Shown here piece after piece: positions 8,260 through 16,285 of a stretch of DNA of 41,153 bases. A model generated the notes under the pieces. The model did not search any database and was not told the DNA's origin. It was given only the letters and a program-made list of their open reading frames with translations. The stretch spans positions 1 through 41,153 of the forward strand of contig JAUWIB010000076.1 in assembly GCA_030605565.1 (NCBI GenBank). The letters run 5' to 3'. The position numbers and the translations under genes were made by a program. The DNA comes from a bacterium (GTDB lineage: Bacteria > Zixibacteria > MSB-5A5 > GN15 > FEB-12). Every line of letters begins with the position of its first letter. The first letter of the stretch is position 1.

Positions 8260-8285
8260 AGGTTCAAATCCTCTCACCCCGATTT
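8260..8285 (+). repeat. tRNA-Pro 3'-end fragment (distal attachment site)
   Basis: Twenty-six bases identical to 4209-4234: the T arm, the 3' acceptor strand, the discriminator A and three following T. The bases upstream do not continue the tRNA, so it cannot fold into one. This is what the displaced 3' end of the original tRNA gene would look like after integration into the gene copy at 4158. Confidence 0.85.
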
Positions 8286-8311
8286 CGTTGGCGCCACAGT
8301 TAGCCGGCCGA

Positions 8312-9001
8312 TCAATACCCACTGCAATACTGAAAGTGCATCGGGTCTTTGCGCCCGGACCAGTCACCACCCCACTTGAAACCGTGCTGCCTGAAAACGG
8401 CCACGATCTGTGGGTCCATATCACCCGGCGTGCCCGTCCGGTTGGTTTCCGGGTTCAGATCGATAGCTATCCCCCAACTGTGGGTCGACAGCTTAGAGCT
8501 GTTCCTGATAACGCGGTAGTTGAAGCAACCGCCATAGGAGACGATTTCGTTTCTGAGGTTCTTGGCCGCGATTTCCTCGAAGACAGCTTTGAACATATCC
8601 TTCAGTTTCTTGTGACAATAGAGTCTCGTAACGTTCCGGGAACGGTCCCATGATAACTTGATGGCAAACGGAAGTTTCACCCGGCCCAAGTGTTCGGCTT
8701 CCCACGATGGCTTCAAAGTACCATCGGCGGTGACGTAACGGTTGATGTTTCCGAAAGTTTTGATAATCTGCTCAAGGCCGTGGGGACAGACGATACCGTG
8801 GTCCTGCTCAGAAGGTTCGGGAATACCGGGCAGCAATTCAGCCTTGGGTGGAATCTCCAGAACCTGTCCGACGATAATCAGGTTGGGATTGACGATGCCG
8901 TTGTACTCAGCGAGTTTCTTGTAAAAGGAAGCATCGCCATAGCAGGTCCGGGCGATTTCGCTCAATGTGTCGCCACTCCCGACGATATGGATACGGGCCA
9001 T
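8312..9001 (-). CDS. LysM plus M15-type peptidoglycan peptidase
   Basis: A protein of 229 residues with an N-terminal LysM domain (about 3-50; 'GSGDTLSEIARTCYGD' and 'NPNLIIVGQVLEIP'). The C-terminal half is a peptidase of the M15 (VanY/CwlK) type, with 'STHSWGIAIDLNP' supplying the zinc-binding His and Asp and 'DPMHFQ' the third ligand. The expected activity is cutting peptide stems in peptidoglycan, either D-Ala-D-Ala or L-Ala-D-Glu bonds. No signal peptide or membrane segment is visible, which is more like a phage-type endolysin or a protein exported by another route. The ATG at 9001 has AGGAGGT eight bases upstream. It lies between the tRNA-derived repeat and the heme operon, 57 bp past the hemY stop, so it may be read from the end of that operon. 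Confidence 0.85.
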   Translation of the reverse strand: MARIHIVGSGDTLSEIARTCYGDASFYKKLAEYNGIVNPNLIIVGQVLEIPPKAELLPGIPEPSEQDHGIVCPHGLEQIIKTFGNINRYVTADGTLKPSWEAEHLGRVKLPFAIKLSWDRSRNVTRLYCHKKLKDMFKAVFEEIAAKNLRNEIVSYGGCFNYRVIRNSSKLSTHSWGIAIDLNPETNRTGTPGDMDPQIVAVFRQHGFKWGGDWSGRKDPMHFQYCSGY

Positions 9002-9058
9002 GTTTTGCACCTCCTGAGTTGCTACCCTATGTCCCTCATAGACTCCGCTTGGCGACGG

Positions 9059-10435
9059 CTACTGCCGGAGCCGGTCGACCACTCGGTACGACTGTTTCAC
9101 GCAGTCGTTGAGACCGATGCCGTAATAGGCGTTGCCGGTTATGTGGATATTTCCGAGTGTGCGCAGGTGTTCTTCAATCGCGCTCATGATACCGGAGTGT
9201 CCCACTTTGAACTGTGGGATACCGTGACGCCACCGGTATACGCGCACTTTGTCCGACGGACCGTCAAGCCCGATGATACTATTGAGGTCGGCCCTGACAC
9301 AGCCAATCAGTTCTTCGTCGGACAACTTCATGGAGTCGTGGTCGCCATTGCCGCCGATCATTGTTCGGAACTGCACGTATCCGTTCGGAGCGCGGTTTTC
9401 AAATATCGATGAGGTCCATATAGAGCCGAGGATTCGTCGGCCTTCCTTCGGTGGCGACAGGAAGCCGAAGCCGTCAAGATTGCGGCGCACCTTCGAACGC
9501 AGGTATCCCTCACAGACCACCGAGATCGGTGCGTATTGGATAGACGCCAACGATTCCGCCAGGGGTTCTGAAAGACCCGCCACGATGTCGGCTGCACGAT
9601 AGGAGGGCACGGCCAGGATCACCTGACCAGCCGATATCGACTCACCGTCATCAAGCTTGACTCGATAGCCCTCGCCGTTGGCAGCGATAGCGTGCACACT
9701 CGTGCCCATCGTGATGAATTCGGCATACACCTGTTCGCATCGTTCAACGATCCGATACAGCCCGCCCTTGAACGATGTCAGCCATCCCCCCGCACCACCC
9801 GGTCCACCTGCCTTGCGGCCCGTGGCTTTGGCCTCCCTCGCCTTGGCGATCATGGCCCTGAACAGTGAGCCGTACTTGCTCTCCATCTCGTGCATAATCG
9901 GAAAGCAGGACTTGAGCGACAACCGTTCAGCCAGCCCGCCGTAGATTCCGGAAACCATCGGTTGCACCAGATAGTCAGCCGCCTGGTGACCAATGCGACG
10001 CCGGGTGAAATCATAGATGGATTCATCAACATCTTCGGGCGGACCTGAGGCAAACGGTTCCATCAACACGCGCAGCCGGCCGGTGATGCTCAGGACGTCG
10101 GAGAACAGAAACGCCGGTGGGGACATGGGGACCTTTCTCAGGCGACCTTTGCGTAGAATGAAACGATTACTGACGTTGGCGCCGGCGCGTTCGAGTTGGT
10201 CGGAAAGACCGAGTTCGTCGGCCAATCGAAGAGTTAGCGGCTCACGGTCAAGAAAACCGTTGGGACCCCAATCGAAACTGTAGCCGTCAACCTGGTCGGT
10301 GCCGATCGTTCCCCCCAGCCGATTGTCCGCCTCGAACAACCTGACGCTCAACTGCGGCTTTAGCTGCCTGAGGAAATGCAGCGCGGACAAACCGGAGATG
10401 CCGCCTCCGATTATGACGACATCAGTTTGCGACAC
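9059..10435 (-). CDS. hemY: FAD-dependent protoporphyrinogen oxidase (HemY/HemG type)
   Basis: Oxidises protoporphyrinogen IX to protoporphyrin IX with FAD and O2, the step before iron insertion. The 458-residue protein begins with the dinucleotide-binding fold VVIIGGGISGLSAL and an acidic 'FEADNRLGG'. It contains 'DWGPNGFL', a 'QPMVSGIYGG' block in mid-sequence, and ends with the FAD-contact segment 'GNAYYGIGLNDCVKQS'. I chose the GTG at 10435, which has GAGGTGG upstream; the frame stays open 34 codons further but only inside hemH. It overlaps hemH by 14 bp, a sign of coupled translation. It is the last gene of the heme operon. A coproporphyrinogen oxidase role (CgoX) is the alternative, less likely because hemN in the same operon makes protoporphyrinogen. 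Confidence 0.9.
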   Translation of the reverse strand: MSQTDVVIIGGGISGLSALHFLRQLKPQLSVRLFEADNRLGGTIGTDQVDGYSFDWGPNGFLDREPLTLRLADELGLSDQLERAGANVSNRFILRKGRLRKVPMSPPAFLFSDVLSITGRLRVLMEPFASGPPEDVDESIYDFTRRRIGHQAADYLVQPMVSGIYGGLAERLSLKSCFPIMHEMESKYGSLFRAMIAKAREAKATGRKAGGPGGAGGWLTSFKGGLYRIVERCEQVYAEFITMGTSVHAIAANGEGYRVKLDDGESISAGQVILAVPSYRAADIVAGLSEPLAESLASIQYAPISVVCEGYLRSKVRRNLDGFGFLSPPKEGRRILGSIWTSSIFENRAPNGYVQFRTMIGGNGDHDSMKLSDEELIGCVRADLNSIIGLDGPSDKVRVYRWRHGIPQFKVGHSGIMSAIEEHLRTLGNIHITGNAYYGIGLNDCVKQSYRVVDRLRQ

Positions 10436-11384
10436 GTACCCCCACCTCGCGCCTGATGAGATTGGCCAACACCGAAGCAAACCGGGGATCGTCGTTGAAC
10501 ATCGGCATCCGTCGCATCCGACGCTCAGCGTTTGCACCCAGCCGTTCCACCAAAGCGATATCTATCTCGTGAAGCGTCTCAATATTGTCACACACGAAAC
10601 TGAGCGGAACGACAAATAGCTTGCGCCGTGGTTCAGCAAGCAACCGTCGTGCTTCAGTCACGGTATTGGGTCCTACCCACTTGACTGGACCGGTGCGACT
10701 TTGGAATGACAACACGTACTCACGATCACCGGCTGCTAAGGCCGCCGTCGTTCGCACCTGATCGATATACGGGTCGCCCTCGTCGACAAATCGCTGAGGC
10801 AGGCTGTGGGCCGAGAACAGCAGGGTTTCGTCGGGCGCGATGTTGCCGTCGATTTGTTCTTTGAGCAGTCTGATGTATCCGGTGTCATCGTGAAAATCAT
10901 TGACGAACGATGTTGCTACATCCTCTAAGCCGTCAAGCGCGTTTCGTGCGATAGCGAATGATGAACCGGTGGTCGCGGCGCTGAACTGCGGATACATCGG
11001 CAAGAAGCAGAAGAAGCGGCAACCTTCATCATAGGCGGTAGCTATCGCAGTTTCAATCGTCGGTCGGAAGTAGCGCATACCGATACAGCAACGCACGTCG
11101 GGCAGGTCCGAAGCCAGGTCGTTTTCAATCAGTTGGGCCTGGGCGCGAGTCCATTTCAGCAGCGGTGACCCGCCGCCGATTCGTTCATAGTTCTTCTGTG
11201 TCTTTGAGCGCCGCAGAGATGATATCAACCGGGCAAACGGCTTCTGAAAAACAGAGCCGCCGGGCAGACGAATAATCGAACGGTCGGAGAATATGTTGTA
11301 GAGATACTCTTTAACATCGGCGGCAGTGTCGGGGCCACCCATGCTCAACAGCACGACACAGAGTTTGTCCCTCACTGACGGCAT
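10422..11384 (-). CDS. hemH: Ferrochelatase
   Basis: Inserts Fe2+ into the porphyrin ring, the last step of heme synthesis. The 320-residue protein matches the family length. It starts with 'VVLLSMGGPDTAADVKEYL' and includes 'IGGGSPL' with a following 'RAQAQLI'. Further on come 'GMRYFRPTIETAI' and 'FFCFLPMYPQFSAATTGS', and the metal-site region 'LLFSAHSLPQRFVDEGDPY' with its invariant His. The later 'SFQSRTGPVKWVGPNT' and 'FVPLSFVCDNIETLHEID' blocks complete the fold. No C-terminal membrane anchor is present. The ATG directly abuts the hemN stop (TGAATG when read together on the minus strand), and the 3' end overlaps hemY, so the three genes are translated in series. Confidence 0.95.
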   Translation of the reverse strand: MPSVRDKLCVVLLSMGGPDTAADVKEYLYNIFSDRSIIRLPGGSVFQKPFARLISSLRRSKTQKNYERIGGGSPLLKWTRAQAQLIENDLASDLPDVRCCIGMRYFRPTIETAIATAYDEGCRFFCFLPMYPQFSAATTGSSFAIARNALDGLEDVATSFVNDFHDDTGYIRLLKEQIDGNIAPDETLLFSAHSLPQRFVDEGDPYIDQVRTTAALAAGDREYVLSFQSRTGPVKWVGPNTVTEARRLLAEPRRKLFVVPLSFVCDNIETLHEIDIALVERLGANAERRMRRMPMFNDDPRFASVLANLIRREVGVRVAN

Positions 11385-12782
11385 TCAGATCGTTCTCGAA
11401 TAGGTGGCTCTTCTGCCGCGAGAGTCGTCGGTCAGGTAGGCATCGAAGGTCATGGCTATGTTGCGCACGAAGGCGCGACCGACCGGAGTGACCTTGAGTC
11501 CGTCTACCGTTTCCTTGAGGAGTCCATCATCGAAGAAATCTCGAAGGCGGCTGTGCTCCTCCGCGAAATAACCGGTGTAGCTGACAGCAAACCGTTTTTC
11601 CAATTGCGCGAAACTGAGCCTGAAGTTGCACATCAGAGATGTTATCAGGTACTGCCGGATCAAATCGTCGCTCGACAGTTTCATGCCTCGGTAAACAGCA
11701 AAGGAACCATCTGCAACACGCCGGCTATACTCTTTCAGTCTGGATATGTTCTGAAAGAACCCGTTGTCGACATAGCCGATGGACGACATCCCGAATCCGA
11801 TCATGTCCGGCGCCGACTGAATCGAATAACCCATAAAGTTCCGATAAAGACGTCCATCCTCCAGCGCCAACGACAACTCGTCATCAGGCAGTGCGAAATG
11901 ATCCATCCCGATTTGACGATACCCGGCGCCGGTGAGTTTCTCGATCGCAGAGCCGAAAAGCTGGTACTTGACATCGGTGGTCGGCAGGTCCGACGGTTTG
12001 ATTTTCATTTGGTGCGCTTTCACGCCGGGTAGGTAGGCGAACGAGTAAACAGCCAATCTGTCGGGGCGCATGGCGATCACTCGGTCGAGAGTTTTGCCGA
12101 AGCTTTTCACCGTCTGAAACGGCAGGCCGTAGATCAGATCGAAGTTGATACCTCTGAAATTAAGACGACGGCAGTGTTCCAGAACCGACGCGACTTGTTC
12201 GTACGGTTGGATACGCCCGATGGCTGTCTGCACCTCGGTATCGAAGTCCTGCACGCCGAGAGATATGCGGTTGAAGCCGCGTTCGGCCAGAAAGGCGAGT
12301 TGTTCGGCTGTGGTGATGCGTGGATCGAGTTCCATCGATCGCTCGCAGCCAGAGACAAAGGCGAAGGACCTCTCAAGAACATCCAGTATGAGTTGTAGTC
12401 TGTTGATCCCGACGAAGGTCGGCGTGCCGCCGCCGAAGTGTAGCTGACTGACACCCCGTCGAGGTTTCAACAGGGCGCTGGTTTTCTCGATCTCGCAGCA
12501 GAGCGCGTCGACGTAGTTGTCAACACTTGACTCATTCTTGACGATACAGGTGTTGCAGGCGCAGTAATAGCATCGTCTCCGACAGAACGGTATATGACAG
12601 TACAGCGACAGCGGCGCCTTCGCCTCCGACGAGACTGTCTTCAAGGCGTCAGCGTAGGCATCGGCGCCGATTTCTTCACTCCAGATCGGCGCCGTGGGAT
12701 AGCTGGTGTATCGTGGTCCCGGTCGGTCGTATTTGCGTAACAGGTCAATGGGAACGGTAGTGGCCGTGGTCTCGCTGCTCAC
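11385..12782 (-). CDS. hemN: Oxygen-independent coproporphyrinogen III oxidase
   Basis: A radical-SAM enzyme that oxidatively decarboxylates coproporphyrinogen III to protoporphyrinogen IX without O2. In 465 residues it has the N-terminal 'YDRPGPRYTSYPTAP' that marks true HemN rather than the HemW look-alike. The [4Fe-4S] motif is CRRRCYYCAC (67-76) with the usual CxxxCxxC spacing. 'LHFGGGTPTF', 'NRISLGVQDFD' and 'GINFDLIYGLPFQT' are the SAM-binding and barrel strands, and the C-terminal HemN domain is complete. The start is a GTG two bases after the hemE stop. Paired with the O2-dependent HemY downstream, the operon mixes an anaerobic and an aerobic step. Confidence 0.95.
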   Translation of the reverse strand: MSSETTATTVPIDLLRKYDRPGPRYTSYPTAPIWSEEIGADAYADALKTVSSEAKAPLSLYCHIPFCRRRCYYCACNTCIVKNESSVDNYVDALCCEIEKTSALLKPRRGVSQLHFGGGTPTFVGINRLQLILDVLERSFAFVSGCERSMELDPRITTAEQLAFLAERGFNRISLGVQDFDTEVQTAIGRIQPYEQVASVLEHCRRLNFRGINFDLIYGLPFQTVKSFGKTLDRVIAMRPDRLAVYSFAYLPGVKAHQMKIKPSDLPTTDVKYQLFGSAIEKLTGAGYRQIGMDHFALPDDELSLALEDGRLYRNFMGYSIQSAPDMIGFGMSSIGYVDNGFFQNISRLKEYSRRVADGSFAVYRGMKLSSDDLIRQYLITSLMCNFRLSFAQLEKRFAVSYTGYFAEEHSRLRDFFDDGLLKETVDGLKVTPVGRAFVRNIAMTFDAYLTDDSRGRRATYSRTI

Positions 12783-12784
12783 GG

Positions 12785-13810
12785 TCAGCCCCTGTAATTA
12801 TGCACGGTTTCGACCACAGCCTCAACCGACGCTATCGGCGTCTCCGGTTGGATACCATGACCAAGGTTGAAAATTAGATTGTCGTGATTATCGAGACTAT
12901 CGAGGATGCGAATTGTCTGCGTGACCACCTGTTCGCGTTCGCCAAAGAGAACTGACGGATCGAGATTGCCCTGAACCGCCTTGCCCGGCAGAGCAGTCGC
13001 CGCAGCGGTCAGGTCGGTCCTGAAATCAACGCCGACTACCTCACAGTCGATGTCTCGCACGATATCCAGATATGGCGCGACGTTGTTCACGAACAGTATG
13101 CGCGGCACACCGTCGAAATCAAGACGACTGAATATCTGTTGAATCGGTTCTGCCGACCATCGACGGTACGCCTCGCGCGAAAGCATGCCCCCCCAACTGT
13201 CGAACAGTTGCACCGCTTCGGCCCCGGCGGTGATCTGGGCGTTGAGGTAGCGCGTGATGTTATCTACCAGCAACTCAAACAGCCGCTCGGTTGCCTTCGG
13301 ATACTGATGCAGGAACCGACGAGCCAGATCGAAACTCTTCGATCCCATCCCCTCGATCATATAGCAGGCCAGCGTGAACGGCGAGCCGGCGAACCCGATC
13401 AGAGGCGTGTCCGGCAGTTCCTTCTTGATCTGCCGAATGCCGTCGAGGACGAAGTTGAGATCGGACACAGGGTCCATATCGTGCAACCTGTCGATGTCTT
13501 CCGGCCGTCTGATAGGGTCCTGCACACGCGGGCCACCCTCGGGGAACTCGAACTGCATCCCCATTGGTGCGAGCATGGTGAGAATATCGGAGAAGAGTAT
13601 GGCGGCATCGAAGCCGAAGCGTTCAATCGGTTGGCGTACTACCTGAGCTATCAAGTCGGGCGATTGACACAACTCAAGGAACGACGCCTTCTCTCGCACG
13701 GCCCGATACTCCGGCAGATACCTGCCCGCCTGGCGCATGATCCAAACCGGGATGCGGCCGTCGTTTCGACGGTAGCAAGCCTTGATGAAACTGCTGTCGC
13801 TTACGTTCAC
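12785..13810 (-). CDS. hemE: Uroporphyrinogen decarboxylase
   Basis: Removes four carboxyl groups from uroporphyrinogen III to give coproporphyrinogen III. The 341-residue barrel protein shows the signature 'PVWIMRQAGRYLPEYR' near the N-terminus. It also has 'ILFSDILTMLAPMGM' containing the catalytic Asp, 'GFAGSPFTLACYMIEG', 'FDSWGGMLS' and the closing 'NLGHGIQPETP'. The start is a GTG that overlaps the hemL stop by four bases (GTGA), typical of coupled translation. The length is normal for the family. Confidence 0.95.
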   Translation of the reverse strand: MNVSDSSFIKACYRRNDGRIPVWIMRQAGRYLPEYRAVREKASFLELCQSPDLIAQVVRQPIERFGFDAAILFSDILTMLAPMGMQFEFPEGGPRVQDPIRRPEDIDRLHDMDPVSDLNFVLDGIRQIKKELPDTPLIGFAGSPFTLACYMIEGMGSKSFDLARRFLHQYPKATERLFELLVDNITRYLNAQITAGAEAVQLFDSWGGMLSREAYRRWSAEPIQQIFSRLDFDGVPRILFVNNVAPYLDIVRDIDCEVVGVDFRTDLTAAATALPGKAVQGNLDPSVLFGEREQVVTQTIRILDSLDNHDNLIFNLGHGIQPETPIASVEAVVETVHNYRG

Positions 13811-15108
13811 TGATGCGCTTCCTCACCTATGATACCGGCAATCGTTTCGGCCGCCTTGTCCAGGATGTCGTCGGTATGCACGGTTGAGAGAAAACAGACT
13901 TCGTACCCGGACGGTGGCAGATACATCCCGGCGGTCAACATCATCTCGTGCATCCGATTGTAATGAGCGATGCCGTCACTGTCGATACTTGACGCGGCGC
14001 GCGGCAGATCACGCTGGAACACGATCCAGAAGATCGAGGCCACACCGGCGATAGTAACCGCACTGTTCGCCAGCCGACTGGTGATGTTGCTGACAAATCG
14101 ACGATTGCGATTCTCCAATTCCGCGTAGACGTTGTCCGATGACAGTTTTTTCAGAGTCGTCAGACCTGCAACCATAGCCACCGGATTGCCCGAAAGCGTT
14201 CCGGCCTGATACACCGGGCCCTGCGGCGAGACGGTATCCATCACATCGGCGCGACCGCCAAAGGCTCCTACCGGCATCCCGCCGCCGATGATCTTGCCGT
14301 ACGTTATCAAGTCGGGGCTAATACCGTAGTACTCGGCAGCGCCGCCGAAGCCGACCCGGAAGCCGGTGATGACTTCGTCGAGGATTAGCAGCGTACCATG
14401 CTTCTCGGTGAGCGCCCGCAACGATCGCATGTAATCATGGCGCTGTATCAAGAGACCGTTGTTGGCCGGGATACCTTCAATCACCACCGCGGCCAGTTGA
14501 TCACCATGATTTGCGAACATTTTTTGCAGCGCTTCTTCGTCGTCCAAAGGCAACAAGGCCGTGTTCTGCGTAATCGCTTCCGGTACACCGGCAGAGGATG
14601 GTTGACCCAGGGTCGCCAGACCGGAGCCGGCCTTGACCAGGAGATGGTCACTGTGGCCGTGGTAGCAACCGTCGAATTTCAGAATCAGGTCCCGTCCGGT
14701 GAAACCGCGAGCCAGCCGAACGGCCGACATGACCGCCTCGGTACCGGAAGAGACAAAGCGAATCTTCTCGACAGCCTCAATCCGGCTGACGATGAATTGC
14801 GCCAGTTCGTATTCAAGTTCAGTCGAGGCGCCGTAGGTCATGCCGCGCTCCACCTGCGCCTTCACGGCCGCAACAACGTCGGGATCGGCATGACCGAGAA
14901 TCAACGGTCCCCACGAGCAGCAGAAATCCAGGTAGCGGTTGCCGTCGACGTCGATCAGGTATGGACCTTCACCGTGGTCGATGAAACGCGGGCACCCACC
15001 CACCGACAAGAAGGCTCGCACCGGCGAATGCACGCCGCCGGGGGTTACCTCTTTGGCCAGGTTGAAGAATCGCTGTGATTTTTCGGTCTTATGGTTGGCG
15101 CCATCCAT
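13807..15108 (-). CDS. hemL: Glutamate-1-semialdehyde 2,1-aminomutase
   Basis: A PLP enzyme that turns glutamate-1-semialdehyde into 5-aminolevulinate, the second step of the C5 pathway. At 433 residues it has 'VTPGGVHSPVRAF', 'DVDGNRYLDFCCSWGPLILGHADP' and 'FVSSGTEAVMSAVRLARG'. 'LILDEVITGFRVG' follows, then the PLP lysine in 'TYGKIIGGGMPVGAFGG'. The 5' end overlaps hemB by 20 bp and the 3' end overlaps hemE by four. Its presence means the cell should need glutamyl-tRNA reductase (HemA), yet only a fragment resembling hemA is found at the head of the operon. Confidence 0.96.
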   Translation of the reverse strand: MDGANHKTEKSQRFFNLAKEVTPGGVHSPVRAFLSVGGCPRFIDHGEGPYLIDVDGNRYLDFCCSWGPLILGHADPDVVAAVKAQVERGMTYGASTELEYELAQFIVSRIEAVEKIRFVSSGTEAVMSAVRLARGFTGRDLILKFDGCYHGHSDHLLVKAGSGLATLGQPSSAGVPEAITQNTALLPLDDEEALQKMFANHGDQLAAVVIEGIPANNGLLIQRHDYMRSLRALTEKHGTLLILDEVITGFRVGFGGAAEYYGISPDLITYGKIIGGGMPVGAFGGRADVMDTVSPQGPVYQAGTLSGNPVAMVAGLTTLKKLSSDNVYAELENRNRRFVSNITSRLANSAVTIAGVASIFWIVFQRDLPRAASSIDSDGIAHYNRMHEMMLTAGMYLPPSGYEVCFLSTVHTDDILDKAAETIAGIIGEEAHQ

Positions 15109-16069
15109 TTTTCAGTATATCCCTCAAGTGGTAAGTGAGAATTATCGAAGCACCGGCGCGCGTGATGGCAGTCAGGTTTTCAAAAACGAGCGACTGCTCA
15201 TCCGCCTGACCCGCTTGAACCAAAAGCTTCACGGCAGCGTACTCACCCGAAACGTTGTAGGCCGCCACCGGCAATTCAGTGTTTCTGTGGAAATCGGAGA
15301 TGACGTCGAGATAGGCCAAAGCCGGCTTGACCATCACGATATCGGCGCCTTCTTCTTCGTCCAGCATCAATTCGCGCAGCGCTTCACTGCGGTTGCGGAA
15401 ATCCATCTGGTAGCCTTTGCGATCCCCTTCACCGGGCGCCGAGTTGGCCGCTTCACGGAAGGGTCCATAGTACGAGGACGCGTACTTGGCCGTGTACGCC
15501 AAGATAATCGTGTCGACCAGATCATGAGCCTCCAACGTTTCGCGAATCGCGCCCACCCGTCCATCCATCATGTCCGAGGGCGCCACACAGTCACAACCGG
15601 CCTGAGCCAAGGCCAGCGCCATCTGCGACAACACGGTCAGCGAACGATCATTGTCGACTTCGCCATCGACAGTCACGCCACAATGACCGCTGTCGGTGTA
15701 GGCGCACAGGCAGACGTCGGCGCTGACGAATAGCTCATCACTGAACTTGTCCTTGAGTGCTTTGACCGCAAGGATGGCTGGGTTGTGATCGTCCACGGCT
15801 GAAGTCGCCATCGGATCTTTTCGTTCGGTTACACCGAACAGCATCACCTTGTTGAGACCCAGCTTCATGTCATCACTGATCGACGCCACCAATGAGTCGA
15901 CGGACTCTCGGTAGATGCCGGGCATGCCGTTGATCTCTTCGTGCACACCTTCACCATCGGTAACGAAGTACGGTTGGATCAGGCGTTCCACGGCAACTTT
16001 GGTTTCACTCACCAACTTACGGATGAGGCTGGTTCGACGGAGACGTCGCGGACGATGTATCAGTTCCAT
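15089..16069 (-). CDS. hemB: Porphobilinogen synthase (5-aminolevulinate dehydratase)
   Basis: Condenses two 5-aminolevulinate molecules to porphobilinogen. The protein of about 326 residues contains the Cys-rich zinc site DVCLCAYTDSGHCG, so it is the Zn-dependent type. The two active-site lysines lie in 'AYTAKYASSYYGPFREA' and 'MVKPALAYLDVI'; 'CVAPSDMMDGRV' is also typical. The start is an ATG at 16069, or the GTG one codon earlier; GGAG lies just upstream. This ATG overlaps by one base (TGATG) the stop of a 15-codon frame between it and the 56-codon ORF, so ribosomes may arrive by re-initiation. Confidence 0.95.
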   Translation of the reverse strand: MELIHRPRRLRRTSLIRKLVSETKVAVERLIQPYFVTDGEGVHEEINGMPGIYRESVDSLVASISDDMKLGLNKVMLFGVTERKDPMATSAVDDHNPAILAVKALKDKFSDELFVSADVCLCAYTDSGHCGVTVDGEVDNDRSLTVLSQMALALAQAGCDCVAPSDMMDGRVGAIRETLEAHDLVDTIILAYTAKYASSYYGPFREAANSAPGEGDRKGYQMDFRNRSEALRELMLDEEEGADIVMVKPALAYLDVISDFHRNTELPVAAYNVSGEYAAVKLLVQAGQADEQSLVFENLTAITRAGASIILTYHLRDILKNGWRQP

Positions 16070-16112
16070 CACAGGTACTCCAGCACCCGATCAACCTCGG
16101 GTTGTTTCATAG

Positions 16113-16283
16113 TCATTTGTTTCGTCCATCCCATTCGGGCCATAGCCGCCACTGTGGTTCGGCCGCTGGCGCCGCAAGAAGAATATAGTCGCTGCCTGCC
16201 AATTCTGCAACGATCCCCGGGTCCAGTTTGTTCGTAACACTTTTGTAGAGTTTCCCGGAAGCACGGGTCACACCCAAGCGCAC
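16113..16283 (-). CDS. 56-codon ORF in the hemC-hemB gap (where hemD often lies)
   Basis: A short frame with a GTG start two bases after the hemC stop. It would encode VRLGVTRASGKLYKSV... and end ...PEWDGRNK. Its stop overlaps the ATG of a 15-codon frame that in turn overlaps hemB. The segment 'LGVTRASG' faintly recalls the N-terminal 'VLVTRP' strand of uroporphyrinogen III synthase (HemD), the gene usually placed here, but the protein is about a fifth of HemD's length and has no other match I can see. It may be a hemD relic, a coupling leader, or chance. There is no clear ribosome site. Confidence 0.35.
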   Translation of the reverse strand: MRLGVTRASGKLYKSVTNKLDPGIVAELAGSDYILLAAPAAEPQWRLWPEWDGRNK

Positions 16284-16285
16284 GA

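Larger units (their letters stand above)
4209..8285. mobile_element. Candidate tandem genomic islets integrated at tRNA-Pro
   Basis: The block runs from the 3' part of the intact tRNA-Pro to a 26-bp copy of the same 3' part (4209-4234 versus 8260-8285, identical through GATTT). A further near-complete tRNA copy in the middle (6244-6317) divides it into a left unit with a kinase gene and its partner and a right unit with a fic gene. The coding DNA inside, above all the left unit, is visibly richer in A/T than the heme and symporter genes around it. This is the usual signature of site-specific integration into a tRNA gene. No integrase, excisionase or replication gene lies inside, so the unit would be a remnant, or be moved by an enzyme supplied elsewhere. 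The interpretation is inferred; the repeats are directly seen. Confidence 0.7.
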
